Source: WRMR01 sp031548645
Lineage (GTDB): Bacteria > Planctomycetota > Planctomycetia > Pirellulales > Thermoguttaceae
Direction: 5' to 3'
Assembly: GCA_031548645.1 (NCBI GenBank)
Contig: JAVBQX010000042.1
Span: forward strand, 1 to 21,393
DNA: 21,393 bases
Shown: positions 7,858-15,286 of the stretch, in pieces
Position numbering within the stretch: the first letter of the stretch is position 1
Layout: every line of letters begins with the position of its first letter
Translations under genes and position numbers: made by a program
The notes under the pieces: model-generated
What the model saw: the letters and a program-made list of their open reading frames with translations, nothing else
The model's database searches: none
Told to the model about the DNA's origin: nothing

Positions 7858-10800
7858 TCACGCGATGCCCGAATTTTTCATGCAAAGTCCGATCTGCCGG
7901 TCGAGTTCGCTGCGGGAAAGGCGAATCTGCGGGATGGTCGGCGGCAGGTTGTAGGCGTCGTCCTTTTTCGATTCGTCCACTTCGGCGTCCTCGATGTCGA
8001 TGTGCGTGGCCATGACCTCGTCCTGCAGCGCGGAGAGCCATTCGGGAATTTCGTAGCCGACGCCCATCGGTTCCTTGGCGAACAGTTCGATCTGCTCTTC
8101 GAGTTCGTCGAAGGCCTCGTGGCCGATGTCGTCGCGGGCTTCGCGGATCGCATCGGGCACCAGCCCGCACATGCGCGCGATTTGCAACGGGCGAATGAAA
8201 CGCTCGTTGAGCCGTTCGTGCACGCTGGGCAACCACATGCCGTATTTTTCGCTAAGCTTGCGGTAATGCCGCAGGTGTTCCTCGGCGGCCTGCACGCTCC
8301 GTTTGGCCACGGCCCGTTCCCAGAGTTCGGCCGCCTCGTGACGCCCGGCCCGGATCATTTCGTCATGCACCCAATACACGGGTTTCAAATTCCATGAAAT
8401 CCGCTCGTACCCGGTGAGCACGCGCAGCATGTCGAGCAGCATGTACAACTTTTCGCCCTTGTCCGAATGGATCGTCGTGCTGTTATAGTCGATGTACTCC
8501 GTGTAATTTTCGGCGATGGCCTCGAAAATGATTTCAATGTTGAACACGGCGTCTTCCATGCTGATTTGACCGTTGATGAGGTCTTCGACCAGAGTCTGGG
8601 CCGTTTCCAGTTCGCCTTCGTCCTCGTAAATACGAATGAGCGACTTGAGATAATTGGCCGTTCCCTGGTGCAACACGGCGCGAAGGTGCCCGAAGCCCAT
8701 GAAATGCTGCGTGAAAATGTCGTGCCCGTATTTCTGGACGAACTGCTTCATCTCCTCCCATACGCGGCGGTCGGCGATGGCCTCGACGGTCGAGATGCGA
8801 ATCTGCCGGCTGTGCGAAAGCCAACCGGAAAGCAGCACTTCGATGATCCGTTCGATGTATTCGACCAGCGCGTGGCTGGGCGTGGGGAAATCGTCGTCGT
8901 TTTCCCGGATGCGCCAGCGTTTCGACGATTCGGCGATGCACGCGGCGATGCAGCGGGTCGCCTTTTCGAAGAGGCGGTCGTATTCGGTGATCGCGCCCTG
9001 CCGCAAGGGGTGCAATTGTTCCATCTGTTCGACCGTGTTGAGCAGTTGCACGGTTTCGGTGATCAGCCCCAGCCGCGGGCCGTATTCGAACAGCCGGATG
9101 ATCATCTGCTGCAGAAAACGCACGGCCACGATCGACCTCGCGTCGCCGCCGCGGGCGGTCGGCACGTAAAGCAGCGTTTCGGGTTTCAGGGCTTCGAGCA
9201 TGTGCGGCCACAGCTTTTTGACCGTCTTCGTGTCGGAGCGGTAAAAGGCGGAAAACACCGGGAGCGTTTTCTGTTGCCAGTGGTTCAATCGCCCGACGTA
9301 CTCCTTATCGCCGGTCACCGCGCTCATCGTGTAAAACGCGTCGGCCAGTTCTACGGTCGTCCAGACGATGCGGTCGGTCAAAATTTCCTTCGTCCCGCGA
9401 TGCCGGTCGTATTCGATCAGCGAATCCTGCGTCCCCTTCGGTTCCGGCACCTCGTAGGCCGTCACCTGGGCCAGCAGTTTCTGCATGTCGGTCCAGGTTT
9501 TGTCCGCCTGCTTGAGCCATTCGTGCAGCCGCTCGTTGACGGTCGCGAGTTGTTCCCGCAATTTGATCGCGGTTTCCCCGTCGTCTTTCGACTTTCCTCG
9601 CTCGACGAGGTTCGGGAATTTCGACGCCGCGTAGCGCCAGAGTTTCGCCAGCGACAGGATGAAGGCCAACCGTTCGCTGATGCGGTCCGACTCCTTCGTG
9701 ATGCCGAAGTCGTCATCGTCCTTGAACGGCGAGGCCCCGCCCTCGGCGATTTCGTCGTCCGTGCCGTCGTCGGTCGTGTCGTGATAAGTCACGTTTTCGT
9801 AGGCCGCGCTGAACAGGTCCTTTTCCGCCTCTTCGGCCATTTCCTCTTCGAGCTGGCGTTCGATTTCCCGCTCGATTTCCTGCATGTACTCTTCGTCGAA
9901 CTCCTCGTCCTCGTCATCATCCCCGTCGTCGACGAAGTCGTCCGGATCGAAATCGTCCAGCGAAAGCTCGACGCCTGCGACGCCGTCGCCGAAGGGAATC
10001 GGGTCGTCGTCGAGTTCCAGTTGCGGCACGTGCCAGTATTTATCGGCGTTCGCTTCGAGGTAATCGAACAGCTTGACGGTCAGTTCCCAGCGTTTGTCCT
10101 CCGGCACGGGCGCGAAACGTTTCCGCCCCAGCGGCCGGTCGTGCTTGCCGTCCTTGTCCGGCTCGTCCTTCCAGACCAGTTCGATCCATCGGATGACCAG
10201 CGCATGAAAGGAGAAATCGCCCTCGGTGAGCGGGATGTCCTCCGACTGGCTCAGCCAGTGCATCATCAGGGCCATGGCCGCCACGAGATCGCGCTGGTCG
10301 AGCAGGGCCTCGCCGAGCAGCACGTAGGCTTTCGGCGATTCGAAACGGTCGACGTGCCGGCTCCAGAACGAAATGTCGCCCGCGGCGGTTCCGCCCTTGT
10401 TCCAGGCGGCCAGCGCCGTCGCGACCATCGCCGCCGAGGCCCACACGGCCTGGCCGGAAAAGCCTTCGACGCTCGAAACCTCGGTGCTGCCGAACTGGTC
10501 CCACCAGCCGGCCAGGTCGCTCATCTTGTCCGAAAGATGCGAACGCAAATCGCCGTTGCCCACCGCGGCCGCTTCCTTCTGCAACCGGCTGTACAAATCG
10601 AAAATGTCGTTCAGAAGGTTGATCAGGTCGTCGATCCGGTGGTCGTGCACCGTGTTGTCGATCGCGGGGAACAGGCTGTATTGCGCGCCGAAACCGATGA
10701 TCGTCCAGGGATCGACGATCGCCCCGCAGGCGATGCCGCGGTGGATCAGCGATTCGATTTCCGGCAGCACTTGCGTCGCTTCATCCAACTGTCCGTGGTC

Positions 10801-12084
10801 GGCGTGCTTGTGTCCCTGCGTGATGAGGCAGTCAATCTTGCAGAGCAGCCGGGCCGAGACGACCGCGATGATTTCCGTCTGGCGGTTGGCGGCTTCATAA
10901 TATCCCATCCGGGCCAGCGTCCGGGCCAGGTGGAACCGCTGCAATTGGTCGGCGCGGCGTTTGGCAAGTTGTTTGTTGAGGCTTTGCCGCGCTCCGCCGA
11001 AGGGTTGATGCAGCCGTTTCATCTCCGCGTCAAGCCGCGGTCGCAGTTTTTTATCGACCTGCGTGATCAAAAATTCGTAAAACCGGTCGCGATAGCCCGC
11101 GATGTGCGGCATCAGGGTCGTCAGCGACGTGTTGGAATCGTAGGTATGCGTGTGATCGCCGCTGATGCCCGCGCCCATGAGCATGGTGCCGGCCAAAACG
11201 GCGCCGGCCTCGAACAGCAGCTCGTCATATGGCACATCGGAAACGTCCGACTCGCCCGTGTAGGCCGATTCCAGCCGGTACAACATGCCTTCGAGCGTCA
11301 CCTGGTGCACGACGAAACGCCGGTAATAGCCGCTGTTGTCGATCGTGTGCGGGTCCCAGGTTCCGAAATGATAGTTCGGGCGGCGGTTGACCGGGTGGTC
11401 GAAATCGTAAGCGCGGGGGTCGAGCACGAGTTCCTGCAGCTTGTCGGGGTCGAAACACGCGTCGCGCAGAATGGCCGGGTCGGTTTTGCGTAAAATTTCG
11501 AGCGTCTTTTCGACCGCAGCATGATAGCGGCCCGCGGCGACGCCGGCCCCTTCGATATACAAGGGGATGGGGGCCACCCATTCATGCGGGTTCGGCTCGT
11601 TTTTCTCGCGGCCTTCCAGCACCGGAACGGGCCGGTAACCGATGTAGTCGTTCAACTGGCGAATCGACTGCACGATGAGTTTTTCCTCGTCGTCCCACGA
11701 TGTTTCCTGCGAAAGCACGACCTCGAAACAACGTCCCAGAAAGAACGGCGAAAACAGGAAATCGTCCGGCTGATGAAACAGCGAGTCCGAATGAAATTCG
11801 CGATAGGCCGGCAAAAGTTTATCGAATACGAACGCCAGCGTTTTTCCCGCCTGATCGGACGAACGAAAGGCGTCCGATTCCCGACAGAGCAGGGCCAGTT
11901 CCTCTGCGAGCACCTGGTGCAAAGCCCGCCAGGTCTGTTGCGGCCGTTGTCCGAGCAGCCATTCGAACAGTTCGTTCAGCGAACGCAAAAACGAGGTATC
12001 ACGGGCTCCGGCGGAAAAAGAGAGATAGCCCAAAATTTCCTTGATTTTCGACCGAACCTCATCAGTGATGGGAACATTCGTCAT
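7858..12084 (-). CDS. Very large (1408 aa) protein of unknown function with a central acidic region
   Basis: I do not recognise a characterised family. The product has no signal peptide or obvious membrane segment and appears largely alpha-helical, consistent with a helical-repeat scaffold. Residues 230-330 are the most distinctive, with PNYHFGTWDPHTIDN, then AGTMLMGAGISGDHTHTYD. A second His-rich patch, GHKHADHG, is near 424-431. Residues about 692-800 are extremely acidic, with a run of Asp/Glu (DDGDDDEDEEFDEEY) leading into a charged helix (EIEREIERQLEEEMAEEAEK) that could form a coiled coil. The C-terminal half is again helical and ends MKNSGIA. The ATG is preceded by AGGG. It is followed at 43 bp by gcvH. 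A 1008-codon open frame on the opposite strand is taken as a composition artefact. Confidence 0.85.
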   Translation of the reverse strand: MTNVPITDEVRSKIKEILGYLSFSAGARDTSFLRSLNELFEWLLGQRPQQTWRALHQVLAEELALLCRESDAFRSSDQAGKTLAFVFDKLLPAYREFHSDSLFHQPDDFLFSPFFLGRCFEVVLSQETSWDDEEKLIVQSIRQLNDYIGYRPVPVLEGREKNEPNPHEWVAPIPLYIEGAGVAAGRYHAAVEKTLEILRKTDPAILRDACFDPDKLQELVLDPRAYDFDHPVNRRPNYHFGTWDPHTIDNSGYYRRFVVHQVTLEGMLYRLESAYTGESDVSDVPYDELLFEAGAVLAGTMLMGAGISGDHTHTYDSNTSLTTLMPHIAGYRDRFYEFLITQVDKKLRPRLDAEMKRLHQPFGGARQSLNKQLAKRRADQLQRFHLARTLARMGYYEAANRQTEIIAVVSARLLCKIDCLITQGHKHADHGQLDEATQVLPEIESLIHRGIACGAIVDPWTIIGFGAQYSLFPAIDNTVHDHRIDDLINLLNDIFDLYSRLQKEAAAVGNGDLRSHLSDKMSDLAGWWDQFGSTEVSSVEGFSGQAVWASAAMVATALAAWNKGGTAAGDISFWSRHVDRFESPKAYVLLGEALLDQRDLVAAMALMMHWLSQSEDIPLTEGDFSFHALVIRWIELVWKDEPDKDGKHDRPLGRKRFAPVPEDKRWELTVKLFDYLEANADKYWHVPQLELDDDPIPFGDGVAGVELSLDDFDPDDFVDDGDDDEDEEFDEEYMQEIEREIERQLEEEMAEEAEKDLFSAAYENVTYHDTTDDGTDDEIAEGGASPFKDDDDFGITKESDRISERLAFILSLAKLWRYAASKFPNLVERGKSKDDGETAIKLREQLATVNERLHEWLKQADKTWTDMQKLLAQVTAYEVPEPKGTQDSLIEYDRHRGTKEILTDRIVWTTVELADAFYTMSAVTGDKEYVGRLNHWQQKTLPVFSAFYRSDTKTVKKLWPHMLEALKPETLLYVPTARGGDARSIVAVRFLQQMIIRLFEYGPRLGLITETVQLLNTVEQMEQLHPLRQGAITEYDRLFEKATRCIAACIAESSKRWRIRENDDDFPTPSHALVEYIERIIEVLLSGWLSHSRQIRISTVEAIADRRVWEEMKQFVQKYGHDIFTQHFMGFGHLRAVLHQGTANYLKSLIRIYEDEGELETAQTLVEDLINGQISMEDAVFNIEIIFEAIAENYTEYIDYNSTTIHSDKGEKLYMLLDMLRVLTGYERISWNLKPVYWVHDEMIRAGRHEAAELWERAVAKRSVQAAEEHLRHYRKLSEKYGMWLPSVHERLNERFIRPLQIARMCGLVPDAIREARDDIGHEAFDELEEQIELFAKEPMGVGYEIPEWLSALQDEVMATHIDIEDAEVDESKKDDAYNLPPTIPQIRLSRSELDRQIGLCMKNSGIA

Positions 12085-12367
12085 GTTTTCCCTGGTTTTT
12101 TCTATGTGAAAACGGAATCAGACATGCTTTTTGCCCAAATCCCGCAGTTTACCTTGTTGTTGCATCAACAATATATACTCTTAGCGCAAATGCGAATGTT
12201 CCTAGTGTAAAGTTTTTCTCCGTTTCTACCAGTGGTTGAACCCGTCATTCCTGCGAGGAAATGCGACCATTTTTGTTAATTGTTTGATTGATTCGTACTG
12301 CAAATTTTCCGATGATTTTTCACTGTAAAATTTACAGGGCATCAGGGAACGAGCTAATGCTCGATAA
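12085..12367. other. Intergenic region upstream of the 1408-aa gene
   Basis: These 283 A/T-rich bases separate the 3' end of the DUF1559-type gene from the start of the 1408-aa gene, both on the - strand. The gap should hold the promoter of the large gene. Two short dyads are visible: TTGTTG/CAACAA at 12157-12171 with a 3-base loop, and CTGTAAA/TTTACAG at 12323-12337 around a single base. On the - strand the sequence TATATATT near 12170-12178 is the best -10-like text, but no good -35 matches it. No gene is visible. Confidence 0.45.
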
Positions 12368-13159
12368 TCAAATTACATCGAATGTCGTGAGAATGCTGTT
12401 GTCTTTTTTCACCGGTTTGAGTTTTTTCATTCCTTCGACGGTGGTGAGCATCAGCACGATTTCACTCGGCGTGGTGTCGGGAATGAAATACACCTTGCCG
12501 TCGGCGGCGAGGATCAGGATTTTTCCCGGGTGGACGCCGCCCTGCCCGGACGGTTTGCCCCGTTTCGCCGGGTCGGAAAGCATGTCCTCCAGGCAGACGA
12601 CGCGCGGCTTGAGCCAGTGATCCGCGAGATGCAAATCTTCAATGATCACCGGCGGCAGCGCGTCCCGGTCGGGCCGCGTGTCATAATCCTTCGGCACGAC
12701 GCGGACGTAAAAACTCAAGGTCAGGTCGGCGTTAAACCGTTTCCTTGCTTCGGGAGTTGCAGGTTGTCCCCGCAGAACCGAGGGGCAATTCTGCGGCAAT
12801 TGCGAGTTGTTCGGCCCGTTCCAGGGTTCGTCCCAACGGTAGTTTTCGTAGAAAAATCTCTGTTCGTAATCAACTTCACGGAGTAAAAACACCGTCCAGT
12901 TGTGCATCAGGTTGCCTTCGTCGTCCCGGGTATACGCGGGGGGAGATTTATACCTGACATGATGAAAACAAATATTGGCCATTGCAATCTGGAGCATATT
13001 GTTGTAGTCGTACATATAAGGGGGATGCCCTCTTGGACGTGAGCCGACGAAGAGAACATAACCCACGGCCAGAACGAGCAAGATCAGGACGATGACGCCA
13101 AGAATGAACCGTGACGGCCCGGTGTAGTGTTTCGGCGGAATTTCGGGCGTGTCGAACAT
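12368..13159 (-). CDS. DUF1559-type protein with an N-terminal membrane anchor
   Basis: The start is placed at 13159 (MFDTPEIPPKHY), giving 263 aa, because AGGAGA precedes it at normal spacing; the frame extends 32 residues further upstream but without supporting signal. Residues 17-38 form one transmembrane helix (FILGVIVLILLVLAVGYVLF), and the rest should lie outside the cytoplasm. The pattern NNMLQIAMANICFHH, SPPAYTRDDEGNLMHNWTVF, LLREVDYEQ, then DEPWNGPNNSQL follows the order of DUF1559 proteins, which are abundant in Planctomycetota. Unlike most members it lacks the type IV pilin-like processing site at the N-terminus. The function of the family is not established. The gene follows moxR by 105 bp, with a repeat between them. 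Confidence 0.75.
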   Translation of the reverse strand: MFDTPEIPPKHYTGPSRFILGVIVLILLVLAVGYVLFVGSRPRGHPPYMYDYNNMLQIAMANICFHHVRYKSPPAYTRDDEGNLMHNWTVFLLREVDYEQRFFYENYRWDEPWNGPNNSQLPQNCPSVLRGQPATPEARKRFNADLTLSFYVRVVPKDYDTRPDRDALPPVIIEDLHLADHWLKPRVVCLEDMLSDPAKRGKPSGQGGVHPGKILILAADGKVYFIPDTTPSEIVLMLTTVEGMKKLKPVKKDNSILTTFDVI

Positions 13160-13236
13160 GGGATTTCTCCTGAAAAAATCAACCGACAAACATTCAACAA
13201 CAGCCGGAATGGAGGCGAATGCCGCAATGACGGGAC

Positions 13237-13264
13237 ACGGCGGTCTCGGCGACACCGCCCTACC
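13237..13264 (-). repeat. Repeat flanking moxR, 3' copy
   Basis: On the - strand this is GGTAGGGCGGTGTCGCCGAG and eight further bases. It is the inverted counterpart of 14401-14428, with 27 of 28 bases identical. It directly abuts the moxR stop codon (13265-13267) with no gap. The sequence is itself a near-palindrome (GGCGGT ... ACCGCC), so the transcript could form a hairpin at the 3' end of moxR. Confidence 0.85.
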
Positions 13265-14353
13265 CTACACTGCCGCTTCGGGGGTCGTGAAACGCGGCAC
13301 TTCGATCATGCGCAGCAGTTGCGAGAGGAGCATGTCGGCTTTTTGGCCTTCGATTTCGGCCTCGGCGGTGAGCATGACGCGGTGTCGCAGCGTGGGGAGC
13401 GCGAGCTGGATCACGTCGTCCGGGATGACGTAATCGCGACCGCGGAAAGCGGCCAGCGTGCGCGAGCCCTGCATGAGCGCGATGCCCGCCCGGGGGGAGG
13501 CCCCCATGTAAAATCGCGGGAAATTGCGGGTCTGCCGCACGATTTTGTTGATGTAATCAATCATCTGCGGGGCGATGAAAATGTCGTTGATTTTGGCCGC
13601 GATCTTGAGAATCTCGTTCGGGTTCGTCACCGGGACGACGCTTTCGACTTTTTTATCCGCCTCGATCATCTTGCCGTGAATGGCCAAAATTTGCGATTCC
13701 TGCTCTTCCGTCGGGTAGTCGATGACCAGCTTGAACATGAAACGGTCGATTTGCGCTTCCGGCAGATTGTAGGTGCCTTCCGATTCGATCGGGTTTTGCG
13801 TCGCCATGACGAAAAACGGCGGCGCGATCTTGTGCGTCACGCTGTCGACCGTCACGCTGTTTTCCTGCATGATTTCGAGCAAGGCCGCGTGCGTTTTCGC
13901 CGGCGAACGGTTGATTTCGTCCGCGAGGAGCAGTTGCGTGAACACGGGGCCGGGCCGGAAACGGAATTCCTGCTCTTTCATGTCGAATACGGGCGAGCCG
14001 GTGATGTCGGAGGGCATCAGGTCGGGCGTGAACTGGATGCGGCCGAACTCGCAGCCGAGGACGCGGCCCAGCGTTCGCACGAAATGCGTTTTCCCCAGCC
14101 CCGGCACGCTTTCGATGAGAACGTGCCCGCCGGAAAAGAGCGCTACGAGCGTTCCGGTGACCAGCTCATCCTGTCCGATGAAAACCTTGCCGACTTCCGA
14201 CCGGACACGTTGGTAGAATTTCTGAAATTGCAGCACGATCGGGTTGACCGGACGCGGTGCCTGCTCCGTTGGCGTCGGCGGTGTTTGCGGTGACGGTGTT
14301 TGCGGCGGCGGTGTCGGTTGCGGATCGGCCTGCGGGAATTCGTTTTGACTCAT
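13265..14353 (-). CDS. MoxR-family AAA+ ATPase
   Basis: The start at 14353 (MSQNEFPQADP) is preferred: GGAAAC lies upstream, and the longer frame would read through the repeat at 14401-14428. The product is 362 aa. Residues 10-38 are a Pro/Thr-rich segment. The AAA_3 core follows: Walker A SVPGLGKT (lysine at 88), Walker B LLLADEIN (141-148), sensor 1 in ATQNPIE (Asn187), and the NLPEAQIDRF arginine region. The C-terminal lid covers roughly 240-362. MoxR ATPases act as chaperone-like factors that mature or activate partner proteins, often encoded beside DUF58 or VWA-domain genes. No such partner is next to it here; instead an FHA gene precedes it by 187 bp. It is bracketed by inverted 28-bp repeats. 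Confidence 0.93.
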   Translation of the reverse strand: MSQNEFPQADPQPTPPPQTPSPQTPPTPTEQAPRPVNPIVLQFQKFYQRVRSEVGKVFIGQDELVTGTLVALFSGGHVLIESVPGLGKTHFVRTLGRVLGCEFGRIQFTPDLMPSDITGSPVFDMKEQEFRFRPGPVFTQLLLADEINRSPAKTHAALLEIMQENSVTVDSVTHKIAPPFFVMATQNPIESEGTYNLPEAQIDRFMFKLVIDYPTEEQESQILAIHGKMIEADKKVESVVPVTNPNEILKIAAKINDIFIAPQMIDYINKIVRQTRNFPRFYMGASPRAGIALMQGSRTLAAFRGRDYVIPDDVIQLALPTLRHRVMLTAEAEIEGQKADMLLSQLLRMIEVPRFTTPEAAV

Positions 14354-14400
14354 ATTGTGTTTCCGGCGTCGTTGATGAATGACAAATGTGATGACACCAA

Positions 14401-14428
14401 GGTAGGGCGGTCTCGCCGAGACCGCCGT
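14401..14428 (+). repeat. Repeat flanking moxR, 5' copy
   Basis: The sequence starts GGTAGGGCGGTCTCGCCGAG. It matches the reverse complement of 13237-13264 at 27 of 28 bases and lies 47 bp upstream of the moxR start. Its centre, GGCGGTCTCG-C-CGAGACCGCC, is a perfect hairpin with 10-bp arms and a single central base. Confidence 0.85.
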
Positions 14429-14469
14429 CGTGTTGGGGATCGGTTGGACAGTGTGCTTGTTCAAGTACG

Positions 14470-14531
14470 ACCGCTCCATGACTGTCGCGGCTCTGATTCT
14501 TGTCCCTCGCTTACGCTTCGGGCTCCGGTTG
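14470..14531 (+). repeat. Dispersed repeat, copy 2
   Basis: This is the second copy of the repeat at 7332-7394, in the same orientation. It ends nine bases before the stop codon of the FHA gene. Both copies therefore lie immediately downstream of a - strand gene, which fits a role in transcript ends or insertion into that niche. Its second half contains the CGCTTACGCTTCGGGCT core shared with the 30-bp inverted repeat. Confidence 0.85.
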
Positions 14532-14540
14532 CGTTCCTGT

Positions 14541-15278
14541 TTACGGTTCGGTGATCTGTTTGATGTAATGAGCCAGGCGGTCGTACAGGTCGATCATGTT
14601 CTGCCATTGTTCCAGGTCGAGCGAAACGCGGCCTTCGCCGCCGTCGTTGCGGACGCTGGCCGCCAGGTAACGGATGCGCAGGTAAAAATACTGCAACATT
14701 TCGAGCAGTTGCGCCGACTGGTGCGGGGCCAGTCCCTTCGGCAGTTTCGGGGGCAAAAGCGAGTGCAGCATGGTGATGTCGTCCGGAGTCAGGCCCTGGA
14801 AGATCAGTTCCTCAAGCATTCCCGTCGTCGTTTCGTCGATCGGCCGGGGCATCTGCGACAAAAACGGAATTCCGTCTTCGGCGAGGGTTTTTTCGTCTTC
14901 CATGTCCTGCTTCAGATATCCCATCGGCGCCGCATCGGGCAGGTTTTGATCGGCGCGGAGCGCCTTGAGACGCCTCGCGATTTCATCGCGGCCGCCGACA
15001 AGGATGATCGACCGCCCGACCGTGATCATGTCGCCCGGCTTGATTTCCCAGATTTGCATCAGTTCGCCGTTGATGCTCGTCCCGTTGGTGCTGTCGAGAT
15101 CCGTCGCGACGACGGCCCCTTCGCTTTCATGAATCTTGAGATGAAAACGGCTGACCCGTTCGTCATTCAGGCGAATGACGTTTCCCTCTTCGCGTCCGAT
15201 CGTGATGGGCGTCGAAATCTGGTCGTAAACCTTCCCGCGTTCCGGACCGTCGACAATGCGTAATGTGACCAATGCCAT
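14541..15278 (-). CDS. FHA-domain protein
   Basis: The product is 245 aa. Residues 5-95 are a forkhead-associated domain with the standard phosphothreonine-binding residues: GRE (28-30), VSRFH (42-46) and DLDSTNGTSING (60-71). Such domains bind phosphothreonine peptides and link Ser/Thr kinase signalling to other proteins. Residues 96-245 are an uncharacterised helical region with a conserved-looking stretch TPDDITMLHSLLPPKLPKGL. No signal peptide or membrane segment is seen, so it is cytoplasmic. Only 8 bp separate its ATG from the stop of the GH50-like gene, and it has no clear ribosome binding site, so translational coupling is likely. It may be a regulatory partner of the MoxR ATPase encoded next; this is inferred from position alone. 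No kinase gene is present in the window. Confidence 0.9.
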   Translation of the reverse strand: MALVTLRIVDGPERGKVYDQISTPITIGREEGNVIRLNDERVSRFHLKIHESEGAVVATDLDSTNGTSINGELMQIWEIKPGDMITVGRSIILVGGRDEIARRLKALRADQNLPDAAPMGYLKQDMEDEKTLAEDGIPFLSQMPRPIDETTTGMLEELIFQGLTPDDITMLHSLLPPKLPKGLAPHQSAQLLEMLQYFYLRIRYLAASVRNDGGEGRVSLDLEQWQNMIDLYDRLAHYIKQITEP

Positions 15279-15286
15279 AAGGTTAT

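Noticed and set aside
8467..11493. A 1008-codon open frame on the + strand, opposite the 1408-aa gene
   Set aside because: The translation is rich in Arg, Val, Phe, His and Asp with no domain pattern, and no ribosome binding site precedes it. The - strand frame has normal protein character, so this is a composition effect of GC-rich codon use.
13127..14293. A 388-codon open frame on the + strand opposite moxR
   Set aside because: The moxR frame shows full Walker A, Walker B and sensor motifs; the opposite frame has only biased low-information sequence.
14354..14479. A longer N-terminus for moxR
   Set aside because: The extra 42 residues would be translated from the repeat at 14401-14428 and part of the repeat at 14470-14531, while the downstream ATG has a usable ribosome binding site.
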